From Chara braunii (taxonomy: Eukaryota > Streptophyta > Charophyceae > Charales > Characeae): 64,000 nt of DNA. Below are positions 43,626 through 54,308 of the stretch, piece by piece (the stretch's first letter is position 1; the number at the start of each line of letters is the position of its first letter). The stretch spans positions 5,493,486 to 5,557,485 of the forward strand of contig BFEA01000018.1 of NCBI GenBank assembly GCA_003427395.1, in the 5' to 3' direction. The translations under genes and the position numbers were made by a program. The notes under the pieces are model-generated. The model was not told where the DNA came from. It was given only the letters and a program-made list of their open reading frames with translations, and made no database searches.

Positions 43626-46600
43626 CAGAGACTCGAGAGAGGAAAAATAAAAAAAATTGAACCCTCTCTCGATTTTTGCGTGCCATCCTTGCAGAAGCGC
43701 CATGCGATTTCGTGTCGCGCAACTGTTTTTGACCGTGTAATCTTGCCAATCGCGCAACCGAAATTGGTCGCGCCTTATTTCCCCTATCCGCGGTTGCTCC
43801 ATCAAAAGAAGTTATCCCAGCTTCGGGCTCATGTAGACTCGATCCTGGTATCCTCCATGTGAGAGTCTCGTGCGCTTACCTGCTGGGTTAGCTCCTACTA
43901 CGATTGTAGTATGTAGTAGGAGCAACTTTTCTACAAAAAGAGTTTGCCACTCTCCATAGGCCGCACATCTAGGCTCAACAGACTAAGCCTGACCCAACCA
44001 TATAACTCGGTTTGTCGCTCGTCTGCAATGGCCGAGCACTCAGCTCAACGACTAAGCATCTAACCCCCACTATTCCTTAGTCGGCTCGCGCTCGGCCTTA
44101 ACCCATAATACTAAGGTCGGGCATGAACCTTTTCTTAATTAGTCAGCTTGTTGCTGGTCAATCCCGATTTGTGTGGCCATCTTTTCCCACTGCCTAGGCT
44201 CCGAACCGCACAACTGCTACTAAGCCGCCGGTCCCTACTTTGGATGGCATAATTTTAGATTTAGCGTTTCATTGGTCACGCATCCATGCGGGCAAGCCAT
44301 AATGGAATACAACTGATCACACGGTCGGCCATCACCCACCATTTTTCGGACGTCGGCAGACATCCGGACCTGAGTTGAATAAATTTTTCGTAGGCCTTTC
44401 AACCGCAGGTCAAGTTCGAGTAGGCTTTCGACAGATAAATCTCATCAAGTTATGAAAGTCGAACAACTTTGTTACAGAAGTCGGACATCGTCCGACATTT
44501 AAAAATGCTGGGCAGATAACCTTGTCAGGGTTTCCGCCCCGATAACGGCACCTTGAAATTTTCTGGCTTGTTGAGTCATTCATGGCTCTTGATAGCAAAT
44601 TGAAGCTGCATGCGGCTTCAACATTTGAAGGAGATCGATTAATCAATGAAAGCAAATACTGGATAGATGATAGTTGTTTAGTAGTTATATGGCCTCTGCT
44701 TTCATCTCTTCTGAAGTCCTGGTGCCTTAAGTTTTGCTTGGAATAATGTTAGTTCTTGTCCTCCTTGCGATAGTAGCCGGTTGGTTGCCTGCAACAATTA
44801 TCATGTTATGGCTAGATTTACTCACCTTGGTGATGAGATCGAAAGGTTTTTACCGAAAAAGGTCGGCGGGCATAGATAAAGCGTTAAAAAAAAAAAACTT
44901 CAATTTATTGAATAAGACTCTGTTTTGAGAGTGATAAATTTGATTATTGCAAACACCTTCCGGAAAAAGTCAGCGGGGTCGTCGGGGTACCTTTATGGTG
45001 TGCAAATGAAATTACCTTCACGCAGCCTCATATTCTTTGTCGCTCCGAGCTCTAAGGATTTTTGGCAATGCCTTTATCATAGTAAATACTTGAGACTTGG
45101 TCAATCATTTCTTGACATTCGGCGGACCAAGCAAATCACATAATCGCATGTCAACACGATTAGTATCATTAGCGAAGGTCTTAGCCTCATCCTTTCCAGA
45201 TCCATATAGGGTGTCAAGCTAGATGGATCATCTTGGCTCTCATAAATAAGTCAATTTGCCTACTCCAAGACGAGGCTTGGTAAATTTGATGCAACCGTTC
45301 AATTTCAATTGTTGCAGCTTCGCATTTTGGGGTCAACTATTGGATCATTTTTATGAACAGTCTATTTTTGTCTCGTCCATTGCACCTAGATCCTTGCAAT
45401 CTAAGTCTGAAAGGCTGCTAGAATACCTTCTGATGAGGTAATTGGACTTTTGCCTTTTCTTGAGAGCAGTCTTTTGAAGTAATGTTTCAAAATCACCTTC
45501 TGACAGTTGATCCTTATCAATACCAATACCCAGTTTTTTTCCCTTGTTGGATTTTTCCATAGGAAGGCCGACCTTGATAATGATGATGGATGCTGGAAAA
45601 GGAGGCTCGGTGGTATTATTTTTTTTAACCTCGAAAAAAACATCTTTGAGGTTTATTTATGGTTCAGAGAGATTCTTGAGAACAAGGGATGGATAGTGGT
45701 CCCCACAAAGATGTCGACTCCTCTGGATTTAACGAATGCCTTCGTGAAAACGCTCATCTGGAGTTCTGTAAAAACTAAAATTAATAAAAAACCGATATTT
45801 TTTTGTTACTTAAAAAAAAAAAATTCAACGGCTTCAAAAAATACGAGCATCTTTCTCAACCATTTGCTAAGAAGCGTCGAGTAATATGGAGGCTGCATTC
45901 ACCCGGCGTGGACGGTCATATGAGTCCACATAGATCCGTGTGCATGACCCACGGTCGATGTATGGGCAAGCTACTGGTGCTTTAAACTTTCCCTTCCTTT
46001 CCCACATGACAGACGCATGCCCAACGCATCGAGTTTTGTGGGCGCATTTGTCTGTCACCATCCAAATTAATCTTTTGCGTCACTAGTTTTTGTATTGCTA
46101 AAATTTGTTAGCAACAAACTGGTGGTTTAAAGTCAGGATTTTACTCTTTTACATCATTAATCCAAAGTTATTTTGCAGAGGGCTAAATATGAAGTCAAAA
46201 TTTTCAAAGATTTGAAGCATTTATCATAGAATATGCCTCCAGAGTTGGAAAACATTTTTCCCTACGTGCTTTGTACTGCCAACATACAGTTCTTGCTGAA
46301 AGACTTCGTAGTCTAAGAGATACGGATGCTCAATATCAAACATGAATTGAGATGGAGGTTATCGACCCTTAAGAAGGGGTTTTGCAGCCAATAACTAGAT
46401 GAGCAGGTGGCAAACAACTTTCCTTCCTCCTTCGAAACCCCTTAAGGACGAATATTTTCCTCTATATAGAGTTGGTAAGCGATCATTAAAGAAAGCTCAT
46501 ACAGTTATTCCTTAAAAAAAAATAGGTACGAACCTCTCATTTTCCTCTTTCCCCTTCTCCTCTTCCAACACACCCTAAATAAATTCATAAATCTATTGAG

Positions 46601-46719
46601 GCAAGGTTTATTGTTTTTTAAAATCAGGAGTAATCTCAAAACCTCCTTCGTGAGCTTTGAAACGCTTGAAAAATAAAATTTCTTCATTAGTACAATGATA
46701 TATATATATATATAGGGTG
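43626..46719. other. Unassigned sequence, possible weak coding relics
   Basis: There is 3 kb without a certain gene. The minus strand at 45000-45180 reads RLCDLLGPPNV and SQVFTMIKALPKILRARSDK between stops, and 45351-45560 reads an ordinary-composition peptide; both look like decayed coding DNA that I cannot name. The remainder is AT-rich. Confidence 0.3.
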
Positions 46720-46985
46720 GTCGGCGTTCGGGACGGACCAAACGTCCGAACGGAACGCCTGAACGTACGGGCCCCCTTGGGAATGCGTTCAACCGTTCGG
46801 GCTGAACGTGGACAAAAAAAAAAAAATAATAATAATAAATTTAAAAAAAACTAAAAACAATCTGCAAAAAATATATGTTATACAAAAACATAAACCAAAC
46901 AACATTTGTCTGAGAATTACATCCAAATTCCTTACCAATTTTTAAAAAAACAAAAAAAATACGAATAAGAAAAATAAAAAGAGAA
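46720..46985. repeat. GAACG-headed, A-rich repeat, copy 1
   Basis: A GC-rich head full of GAACG and CGTTC words (46723-46812) is followed by an A-rich tract. A conserved block, ATGTTATACAAAAACATAAA to CATTTGTCTGAGAATTACAT, then follows. Copies with the same plan start at 47755 and 48484. Confidence 0.55.
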
Positions 46986-46990
46986 ATTAG

Positions 46991-47262
46991 CTAGGCTACC
47001 AAAGTGGTATGGGCCCCAAAAGAAATAAAAAGAAGAAAAAAATTAAAATTATTTTTTAATTAAAATTTTTATTTTAAATTTGGTAAAGAATTTTTATGTG
47101 ACCATGATGCAAAAGTTGTTCAGTTTATTTTTCTGCATAACATAATTTTTTGCGGATTTTTTTTTTTTTTTTTTTTTTTTTTCCTCCAACCTTCCATAGT
47201 CCTCGCACGGTCGGGCCGTCCGGGAAAATAGGGTGACCCGGGCGGCCCGACTGGTAGCCTAG
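46991..47262. mobile_element. hAT-like MITE, copy 1 (272 bp)
   Basis: Perfect 11-bp inverted ends CTAGGCTACCA and TGGTAGCCTAG are flanked by a perfect 8-bp duplication GAAATTAG (46983-46990, 47263-47270). Eight-bp duplications are typical of hAT elements. There is no transposase. The interior includes a GC-rich arm and a long T run, and it is in opposite orientation to copy 2 at 49143. Confidence 0.85.
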
Positions 47263-47284
47263 GAAATTAGAGATTTAAAATTAG

Positions 47285-47640
47285 TGAGTGTGCAAGCTCG
47301 TTTTCGACACCACCATCTTTGGCGATTTTTTTTTTTTTTGCATAGCCAAATGCCCTGCAACTATACATATGTGTACTTTACATAGAACAAAAGTCATGCA
47401 AAAAGTTTCCAAAACTAAAAAAATATTTGAGGCATCAAAATAAAATCACAACAAAAAGTGAAAAGTGAAAGAAAAAAAAAAGTAGATGAGCACGTTTTAA
47501 CACCGCCATCTTTGGTGATTTTTCATTTTTGTTTGGCTAAACAAAATGCCTTAAAACTTTATATGCGTGTAGCGCATGTCCTAAAAAAACTACAAACAAA
47601 ACTTCAAAAAAATATATACATATATAGATACAGAAATATT
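47285..47640. repeat. Two copies of a CCATCTTTGGCG-containing repeat
   Basis: GACACCACCATCTTTGGCGA (47308) and AACACCGCCATCTTTGGTGA (47500) start related blocks of about 110 bp with CATTTTTGT and AAATGCC words. A third copy is at 49450-49560. The word itself can form a small CGCCA/TGGCG hairpin. Confidence 0.6.
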
Positions 47641-47854
47641 TTTTTGGCGGGGGACGAACCCCTTTATGTTCGGCCCCCGAACAGGACCCCGAACGCCCAA
47701 ACATTCAGGGGTCAGGCCGGGGGCCCCTGAACGTTCGGCCTGGTAACAATGTATATATATATGGCGTTCAAGACACGCCGACCGCCCGAACCTGAACGCC
47801 CGAACGTTTGGCACCCCCTCTCGACGCGTTCGGTCGTTCGGTCGAACGCGAACC

Positions 47855-47886
<32 letters not shown>

Positions 47887-48560
47887 AAAAAATATGGGTT
47901 GCAATTCAAAAATACATTTAAACTATAAACGAAGGAAGATAATAACAATCGAGAACAAAAATATTATGTTGAACCATGGATGTGAAAATATATATATACC
48001 GTCGCTACTCGGGGTCATGTGATTGTCTCTTCTCTTAAATTTAAGAAAACCAATTATGATAGTTATTTGGGGGCTTTGCCTCATTAGGATTTCGATAACC
48101 TATTCATTATAGTTTCAACAATGATGGAACTATTTTTGTATGGGTTATACTAATAATGACCCTAACAGGTCATAGTCAAAGTGAGGCTCAAAGGGGAAGG
48201 GAAAGGAAGGGAAGTGAAGGAAAAATGTTAGCAATCATTTCGCCAGACATTTGTATCGAACTCTTATCTCAGTAATACATTACCTTGAGGCATTGAACAA
48301 ATTATCACAAGTACAAACATAACATAAATTATCTTGATTTCACATAAAATAAATTATCATAACTTCAAGGTATAAAACAAAGTATCGTAAAATTATGGCA
48401 CAAAGAAAAATATCCTAAGTTGAAAAAATGAGACAAATTACCCTTGTTTCTCAATAAAGTGTTTAATAACTAGGAAGTTTTTCATGCCCGGTTGGGCACC
48501 CGGGTGTGACGCTCGGGGGGGTCTGACGCCCGGGGTACTCGAGCGTGCAAAAAAAAAAAG
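47641..48560. repeat. GAACG-headed, A-rich repeats, copies 2 and 3
   Basis: GC-rich heads lie at 47660-47740, 47755-47850 and 48484-48548, each running into an A tract (47854-47881, 48549-48611). CTCTAAAAAATATG follows both A tracts. Between them, 47900-48480 is AT-rich with no gene. Confidence 0.5.
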
Positions 48561-48785
48561 AAAAAAAGAAAAAAAATATTGTATNAAAAAAAAAAAAAAA
48601 AAAAAAAAAACTCTAAAAAATATGTATGTTATGCAGAACAATAAACTGAACAACATTTGTCTCAACGTTACGTCCAAATTCGTTACCAGATTATACGACC
48701 TTTGTTTTTTTCAGAGTATATTAGATTGCTTTGGCTTTGAGAGATCGATTATCAAAAATTTCGTAAAAGAAAAAAAGAATTCATA

Positions 48786-48854
48786 ATGGTTCTTAGTCCA
48801 CATGAACAATTTGCTATTATTCCATTGATTCCTTTTCATATAGGAAACTTGTAT
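48786..48854 (+). pseudogene. atp6: Mitochondrial atp6 fragment (NUMT)
   Basis: Twenty-three codons read [19 protein letters not shown] then GNLY. This matches the conserved start of the mature ATP synthase subunit a (atp6) of plant mitochondria, which has a SPLEQF-IIPLIP-IGNLY stretch. The protein is the proton channel subunit of complex V. The piece stops at 48854, where sequence switches to plastid ycf3 in the opposite orientation. It is too short to function. The nearby upstream bases may also be mitochondrial. Confidence 0.75.
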
Positions 48855-48974
48855 GTATCTGTCCTATGTTGTAGAGTATATAACTTCGGTCATAAGGATC
48901 AATTTCTAATCTCATAGCCTCATAATAATTCAGTAGCGCTTCTGCATATTCTCCTTCAGCTTGAGCGGACATTC
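48847..48974 (-). pseudogene. ycf3: Plastid ycf3 (pafI) exon 2 fragment (NUPT)
   Basis: The minus strand gives 42 uninterrupted codons, starting [13 protein letters not shown] and including [20 protein letters not shown], ending at IHTS. This is the first part of exon 2 of ycf3, the TPR protein that assists photosystem I assembly. The exon begins with the two bases GA that complete the split codon, as in land plants. The reading frame is open but cut at 48847. The last 8 bases (ACTTGTAT on the plus strand) are shared with the atp6 piece. Confidence 0.85.
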
Positions 48975-49110
48975 GTCATGATCGATTTTTCAAAGAAAAA
49001 CTCCGTTTCAAAACCATACATGAAACTTACATTTCATACGGCTTCCCCCTTGAAATTTGTTTCTAGATTGAAATCAATTTGGAATTAGTGTTTTTGAAAT
49101 AAAAATCAAA
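48975..49110 (-). pseudogene. 3' end of ycf3 group II intron 1, with domain V
   Basis: Directly upstream of the ycf3 exon (minus strand) lies a group II intron end. Domain V reads AGCCGTATGAAATG, TAAG, TTTCATGTATGGTTT at 49011-49043, a 33-nt hairpin with the AGC triad. Domain VI follows and the intron ends in AC. This confirms plastid origin (intron-containing DNA, not mRNA). The left limit of the plastid piece near 49105 is uncertain. Confidence 0.8.
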
Positions 49111-49142
49111 TACTAAAAAAAAAACAATGATAATGAAAATTA

Positions 49143-49411
49143 CTAGGCTACCAGTCGGGCCGCCTGGGTCCCGGGTGGCCAGCCCGTGCAAGGACCACGG
49201 AAGGTCCCAGCCAAAATATAAAAACAAAATCCGAAAAAAAACTATGTTATGCAGAAAAATAAACTGAACAACTTTTGCCTCAGGGTCAGATCGAAATTTT
49301 GCACCAAATTTAGAATAAAAAATAATGTTTTTCTTTTTTATTTTAATTTTAAATTTTTAATTGTTTTTGGCCCGGTCGGGCAAGTGACCCCGGGTCACTC
49401 TGGTAGCCTAC
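49143..49411. mobile_element. hAT-like MITE, copy 2 (269 bp)
   Basis: It has ends CTAGGCTACCAG and CTGGTAGCCTAC, with an 8-bp flanking duplication GAAAATTA/AAAAATTA (one mismatch). It is homologous to copy 1 in reverse orientation: both carry CAGTCGGGCCGCC and the block AAATAAACTGAACAAC. It lies just outside the plastid-derived piece. Confidence 0.8.
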
Positions 49412-49449
49412 AAAAATTAGAAAAAATAAATGAGAATGAAATTATTGAG

Positions 49450-49564
49450 TGGCCCAGAGTGGGCTAGCACGTTTTTTGACACTGCCATCTTTAGCGATTT
49501 TTCATTTTTGTTTTTTGACAAATGTCATGAAAATGTGTAGATGTGTATTTTACATAATATAGAA
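49450..49564. repeat. Third copy of the CCATCTTTGGCG-type repeat
   Basis: GACACTGCCATCTTTAGCGA is followed by TTTTTCATTTTTGT, as at 47308 and 47500. It abuts the outer end of the chromovirus 2 LTR. Confidence 0.6.
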
Positions 49565-49569
49565 TCTCT

Positions 49570-49914
49570 TGCAAGGAATATGAGTGTGAACGATATATAG
49601 AAAACCAAGTTGTGAAATCACACAGATCTCCAGGTAGTCGTATTCAAGCAAAGAGTACAATATGCATCGAGAAACCATCCATATAGAGCAATACAATGAA
49701 GTAATGAGCCGATGTTCAAACCCATAGGCCACACCAACACAATATCCAAAGTCGCTCCTCTCTGTCTAGCGCCCAGCGCCCAACCTACTCTGCTGGACTA
49801 TCCTACCTACATTTGGTTCACACAAGAGGCTCACTTCGACTCTCAAAGACCAATGTACATGACTGTCAACTCCATAGCCGATCTCTCTTCATGCACCAGG
49901 TACGTATCTCGTCA
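49570..49914 (-). repeat. 3' LTR of chromovirus 2
   Basis: On the minus strand it starts TGACGAGATACG and ends CATATTCCTTGCA, the same end as in chromovirus 1. Length is 345 bp, as in chromovirus 1. Interior similarity is patchy (GTAGGTAGGATAG and TGGGCGC words). The start is less certain than the end. Confidence 0.65.
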
Positions 49915-50719
49915 CCCTCAATTAGACCTTGATTACCCCACACTCGCCTCCTTCCCGGAAGACCACCCGATCGCCCGCATTACCCCCTGGTGCCCAGCTG
50001 CCCGGCTATGGCTGCTTGTGCCCCGTTGCCACCCCACCTCACCACTACGCGCCCCATCAGCGCCCTTGGCAGCAGCGCAGCATCAAGCGAAAGCACAGCA
50101 GCACTTCCGCATTGCCTGTACTGGCCAGAATGTCTGGCCTGGGCTGCCTCACTTCTTTTATGGAAGTGGCAGCCTCTTGGATGTTGCGTGTGGCCTGGCT
50201 GGAAGCTTCCAGTAGCTTCCAGTTGGGCCTCAGACCCTGTGCCCAGGCCCGAGTCTACAGTTGAGGGTCTGGGCCCTTTTCAGTTGGGCACGACCAGAGT
50301 CTCTGAACTTGGTTGTTGGCTGCATCTGTGCAGGGCTCCCAGGCAGGTGCGTTGGCAGTACTGCTTTTCCAAAGGCCAATGGCCTGCTTCCCACTGTATC
50401 AGCCCTGCTTTGTGTGTATGTGCCCAGGCGCAACTGTCAAGGCCTGGGCCAACTGTATGACGCAACTTAGTGAGGCTCATGCGTCTACCCAACCAACTGG
50501 CGTGTTGCAAGAGTCTGAATACCCAAATATGAAAATGTCGAATTTTGGCATCTGACGATTATTCAGGCCCGTCGTCACTTAGGGCGGGCCCTCGGCTTGC
50601 TGGGGGCCTTAGCCCAGAACATGTGATGTATGATAGGGCCCCTTGAGGGCTTGTTCCTCACATTCCATCCCCCTTAGCTTCGAAAGTCCGTTGAGATGCT
50701 TTATGTTGGTGCCTTCCCC
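49915..50719 (-). other. 3' untranslated region of chromovirus 2
   Basis: GC-rich non-coding sequence shares CCAGTTGG and CAGGCC words with the matching part of chromovirus 1. The overlapping open frames here on both strands have no domain. Confidence 0.55.
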
Positions 50720-51225
50720 TTCAGTTTCTTCTCATAATCTGCCACGATCTGAGGAGTTGTCTTGACAAGTTCCTCCTTTGAAATCCATCGATTTTCCTTA
50801 GGATCAGTATGATGCCTGAAATGTACTCCGTATTCCCTTGCAGGTTAAGGAGGTCTTCCCCCGCCAGGTGGCTTGGGAACAAGCGCGTCTCTGTGATCCA
50901 GGATGTCGTCGACGTCCACGTGGTCATCCATGGTTGGGGGCAGCATAGATCTCAGTGATGGGAACTGTGCTGTCTCAGCAAAAGGAGCAAGCTTGGAGGC
51001 GTGGAAAGTAGCGTAAGTGCGTAGGTGACCTGGGATACGAATGATGTACGAGGGACCATCCAAATCATTCCCCACAATACCCAAGACTTCCCAGGGACCG
51101 AAATACTGAGGCATTAATTTCCTAAAGATGCCAAACTCCTGTCCCAACTCACTAGCTTTGACCCAGACATGTTCCCCTACCCGAAATGTAGACTGTCGAC
51201 GTTTCTTATTTTCAGAAGCAATCAT
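50720..51225 (-). pseudogene. Integrase C-terminus and chromodomain, chromovirus 2
   Basis: The minus strand reads FRVGEHVWVKASEL, FRKLMPQYFGPWEVLG, FHASKLAPF and then DVDDILDHRDALVPKPPG, the start of the chromodomain. A frameshift near 50850 separates it from its second half (FRHHTDPKENRW and KEELVKTTPQIV in another frame). The layout equals chromovirus 1. Confidence 0.82.
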
Positions 51226-52038
51226 TGCCTCTTGAGATTTCTTGATGTGTTCGACAGTCTACTGCAACGATTTCTCGTACTGGAGACCAAATTCAATGGT
51301 TCCAGGAGTTGCAGCAGTTCGGTTTTCAGGCAGGAGGAAGTCTAAAGCAAATCTAGGCTTCCATCCCAGATGCAGCTGATTTGGGGTGACCCCTGTAGTG
51401 TTGTGTACAGCGTTATTGTACAGACTTGCGATGAGCGGTAACTTCTCATCCCAGTCATCCTTCCTGGGCTTGATGTAATGCCTCAGCAGATGCTGCACCA
51501 TACGGTTCATCTGTTCAACCTGTCCATTTGCTTCGGGATGATTCTCATAAGTCATCTGAAGTTGGCTGCCCATCTGTTCAGCGGCCTTCTTCCGCATCTC
51601 GTTGGTGAATCGCACATCTCTATCACTAGCGATTGTCTTTGGTAGCCCGAAATCACGCACCCAGTTATCCATAAATAACTTAATGACATATTTGGTCCTG
51701 GCGGTTTCCGGCATGGCAACTAGTCTAACGAACTTAGTAAACTTATCCACTACGAAGAAGATGTGTCGCTTGTCATTCTTGTTGGTCACGAGAGTATCCA
51801 TGAAGCCCATGGAGATGCTCTGCCCTGGGCCAGCAGGAATGGGTAGAGGTTTGAGTAACCTAGGCGGATTTTGGGTCCGCGACTTGTCCCGCTGATAGAC
51901 CTTACAGGTCTGTACATACTTCTTTGCATCATCTAGCATGTTGGGCCACCAAAATCGCTGTACTAAGTTAGCACTAGTCTTCTTGTAGCCGAAATGTCCC
52001 GCTGCGTCGTGGCATTCTCCTAAAAATAAACTACACAA
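51226..52038 (-). pseudogene. Integrase, chromovirus 2
   Basis: An open stretch of 259 codons (52038 to 51259) holds the zinc region HDAAGHFGYKK ... TCKVYQRDK and the core. The second zinc cysteine is tyrosine. The usual MDF, whose Asp is the first catalytic residue, reads MGF (SISMGFMDTL). The second Asp (ASDRDVRFT) and the Glu (NHPEANGQ) remain. Two key residues therefore look lost even though the frame is open, so this integrase should be inactive. Confidence 0.88.
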
Positions 52039-52199
52039 AATCTCCCTAGATGGAACAACTAACTTTTTAAACCCTGCCTTTTCAAGAAAGAGTAACCCAT
52101 CACCATCACAAACTCGTCAGAGGTGACCTTGTCTTTGGCCTGCAGTTTGTTGATGATGTCCATCATGATGAGATCTTCCTTGTAGGCTTCCTCCAAAGA

Positions 52200-52750
52200 T
52201 CAAGTCACGTCCTTAGATAAGCCAAACTCAGAAATCAACGCACCTAGGTAGTTTGCCCTTCTAGACAACGCGTTCGCAACCTTGTTGTACTCTCCCTTCA
52301 CATAGTCTAGTTTGAAGTCATATTGACCTATGACTTCAATCCATCGTTTGAGTGCATTGAAGAGAACTGGTTGGGTCTTGATCCACTTGAGGGTCTGATG
52401 GTCAGTTCTTAAATAAAAGAACCCCCCTAACAGATAGTGCCTCCAGTGGACAAGTGTCTTGTAGAGAGCGTAGAGTTCTCTTTCGTAAGTGGACTTTGGC
52501 ACTTTGCCAACTTCTTTGATGGTATCTTTTTGCTCATGTACTCGACCGGTCTCAACTTTTTCCCTTCCTGCTGAGCCAGCACTGCGCCAATGTCATATTG
52601 GCTTGCGTCAGTGGTAACAACAAATGGCCTCTGCGGGTCAGGCACCATGAGAACTTCATTGTGTGTGAGAGCATGCTTCAAACGCTTGAAAGCTGCCTCA
52701 CACTGGTCGGTCCAGTCCCATGGTGTGTCAAGTCGAGTTAGATCAGTCAA
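52200..52750 (-). pseudogene. RNase H, chromovirus 2
   Basis: The minus strand reads VVTTDASQYDIGAVLAQQ and PVEYMSKKIPSKKL, then after a frame change STYERELYALYKTLVHWR and RTDHQTLKWIKTQ. The catalytic D/E/D regions are visible. A frameshift near 52500 separates the halves. Confidence 0.87.
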
Positions 52751-53625
52751 GGGAGATGTAATCGTGCTATATTCTTAACAAGATTGCGGTAATAACCACA
52801 CATTCTCAAGAATGATCTGACCTCAGTCACAGAATGGGGTTGTGGCCAGTCACATATGCTAGCCACCTTTGCATCTTCGGGCCTAGTCCCATTCGCGGAT
52901 ACTTCATGACCCAAGTACAAGATTCGAGTGCGACCAAACTCGCATTTCTTTGTGTTTATCTTATACTTGTGTTGCCAAAGGAGTGAAAGTACTTCGTCTA
53001 CATGTTGAGCATGCTCCTCGAGAGTTCTACTAAAGATAAGTACGTCGTCGAGGTACACGACAACGAACTTATCTAAGTAGTCATGAAAGATCCTATTCAT
53101 TACGTGCTGGAATGTACCCGGCGCATTGCAAAGATCAAAGGGCATCACCACAAACTCGTACAGACCGTACCTGGTCTTGAATGCGGTTTTGTGTTACTAG
53201 TCCTCTGGTCTTATGACAATTTGATGGTGGCCGGATTTTAAGTTTATCTTGGTATAGTACTTACACCCCTGCACCCTATCCAATAGGTTGTTGATGCGTG
53301 GTAGAGGCTCTGCGCTCTTAACGGTGATGGCATTGAGGCCTCTATAATCATTGCACATCCTTAGTGTTCTCTCTGAGTCTTTCTTTGGAACAAATAAAAC
53401 TGGTGAGCCAAAGAGGAAGTTGTTAGGCCGAATCCACCCCTTCTCCGTGAGCTCTTTCAGTTGTTGTCGAAGCTCGTCCAACTCGGTCGAAGTCATCGTA
53501 TATATTCTTCCCTTAGGTGTTTTGCTACCTGAGATGATCTCTATGGCATGGACAACCTCCATGTTTACGACTCTTGTAGGCTCATCAAACAGATCATGGT
53601 ACTTAGCGACGATGGTTTATATCTC
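52751..53625 (-). pseudogene. Reverse transcriptase, chromovirus 2
   Basis: The minus strand reads [74 protein letters not shown] and LYLGHEVS. Motif A, KIDLKSGYH in chromovirus 1, has N in place of the catalytic Asp. A TAG at about 53195 interrupts the frame after RPED. Motif C DD is intact. Confidence 0.9.
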
Positions 53626-53744
53626 TGGGTGTGTTTTAACGGCCTCCCCGTTTGCAGAGACATAGACTAAGTGCATTCCTTCCTCTTGGTTCTGTTTATA
53701 ATAGTTATAGAACGCAGATGCGCATAAGCACCCATAGGAGTGTA

Positions 53745-54308
53745 TTAACCTACTGGCTTTATACTTAGTCTAACGTTCCTCCCATTAGTCAACTCGTGCT
53801 TCAACACCTTCTTGTCCCAGTCAAACTGGGGCTTGGCAACCTTGAGGTAATACATGCCCAACAACATGTCAAAGAGCAAATCGTCGCTCACCGGGAATGA
53901 TATCTTATAGCTTATCTCTCCTCCTGGGTAGGAGAAAGTGCAAACTACATTTTTAACGTAGTCCTCCACCAACATGCGCTCTTTGTTAGCCAAAGTAGAT
54001 GATACCGGTCTACTAAGGCGCTGCACCCGGTCTGTTAGGCGCAGTCTATCAACGCAGTCGCGACTTATGAAGTTTCGTGTGGAGCCAATGTCTACGAAGG
54101 CGCCGCACTTGCGACCACCCACACCAACTTCCACAACTAAGTGTTCCCCTCTAGGACCTCTACTTAGTGCCGCCCAGGACTCACCAGGGTCCCCTTGCGA
54201 ACAATCACCTTGAAGGTCCTCTAAGGCTTCAGACACATCCAACGTACAGAGTATAGTTGGGTCCGGATGCGTCTGCGGGGTGACTAAGGAGTCAATAGCT
54301 TCGGCCAA
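53745..54308 (-). pseudogene. Retropepsin-like protease, chromovirus 2
   Basis: This is an open 187-codon stretch. The active-site region reads FVDIGSTRNFIS (D codon 54090-54092), with the D-x-G arrangement kept and isoleucine in place of the usual Ser/Thr. DMLLGMYYL follows, as in chromovirus 1. Flap and core spacing match. Confidence 0.82.

Noticed and set aside
43302-43805. Genes with Thr- or Val-rich tracts
   Set aside because: They arise from the (TTG)n repeat and the poly-A run on either strand.
48441-48786. Protein gene spanning the A tract and N at 48585
   Set aside because: The frame is driven by poly-A (Lys) and an ambiguous base; the surrounding sequence is a repeat.
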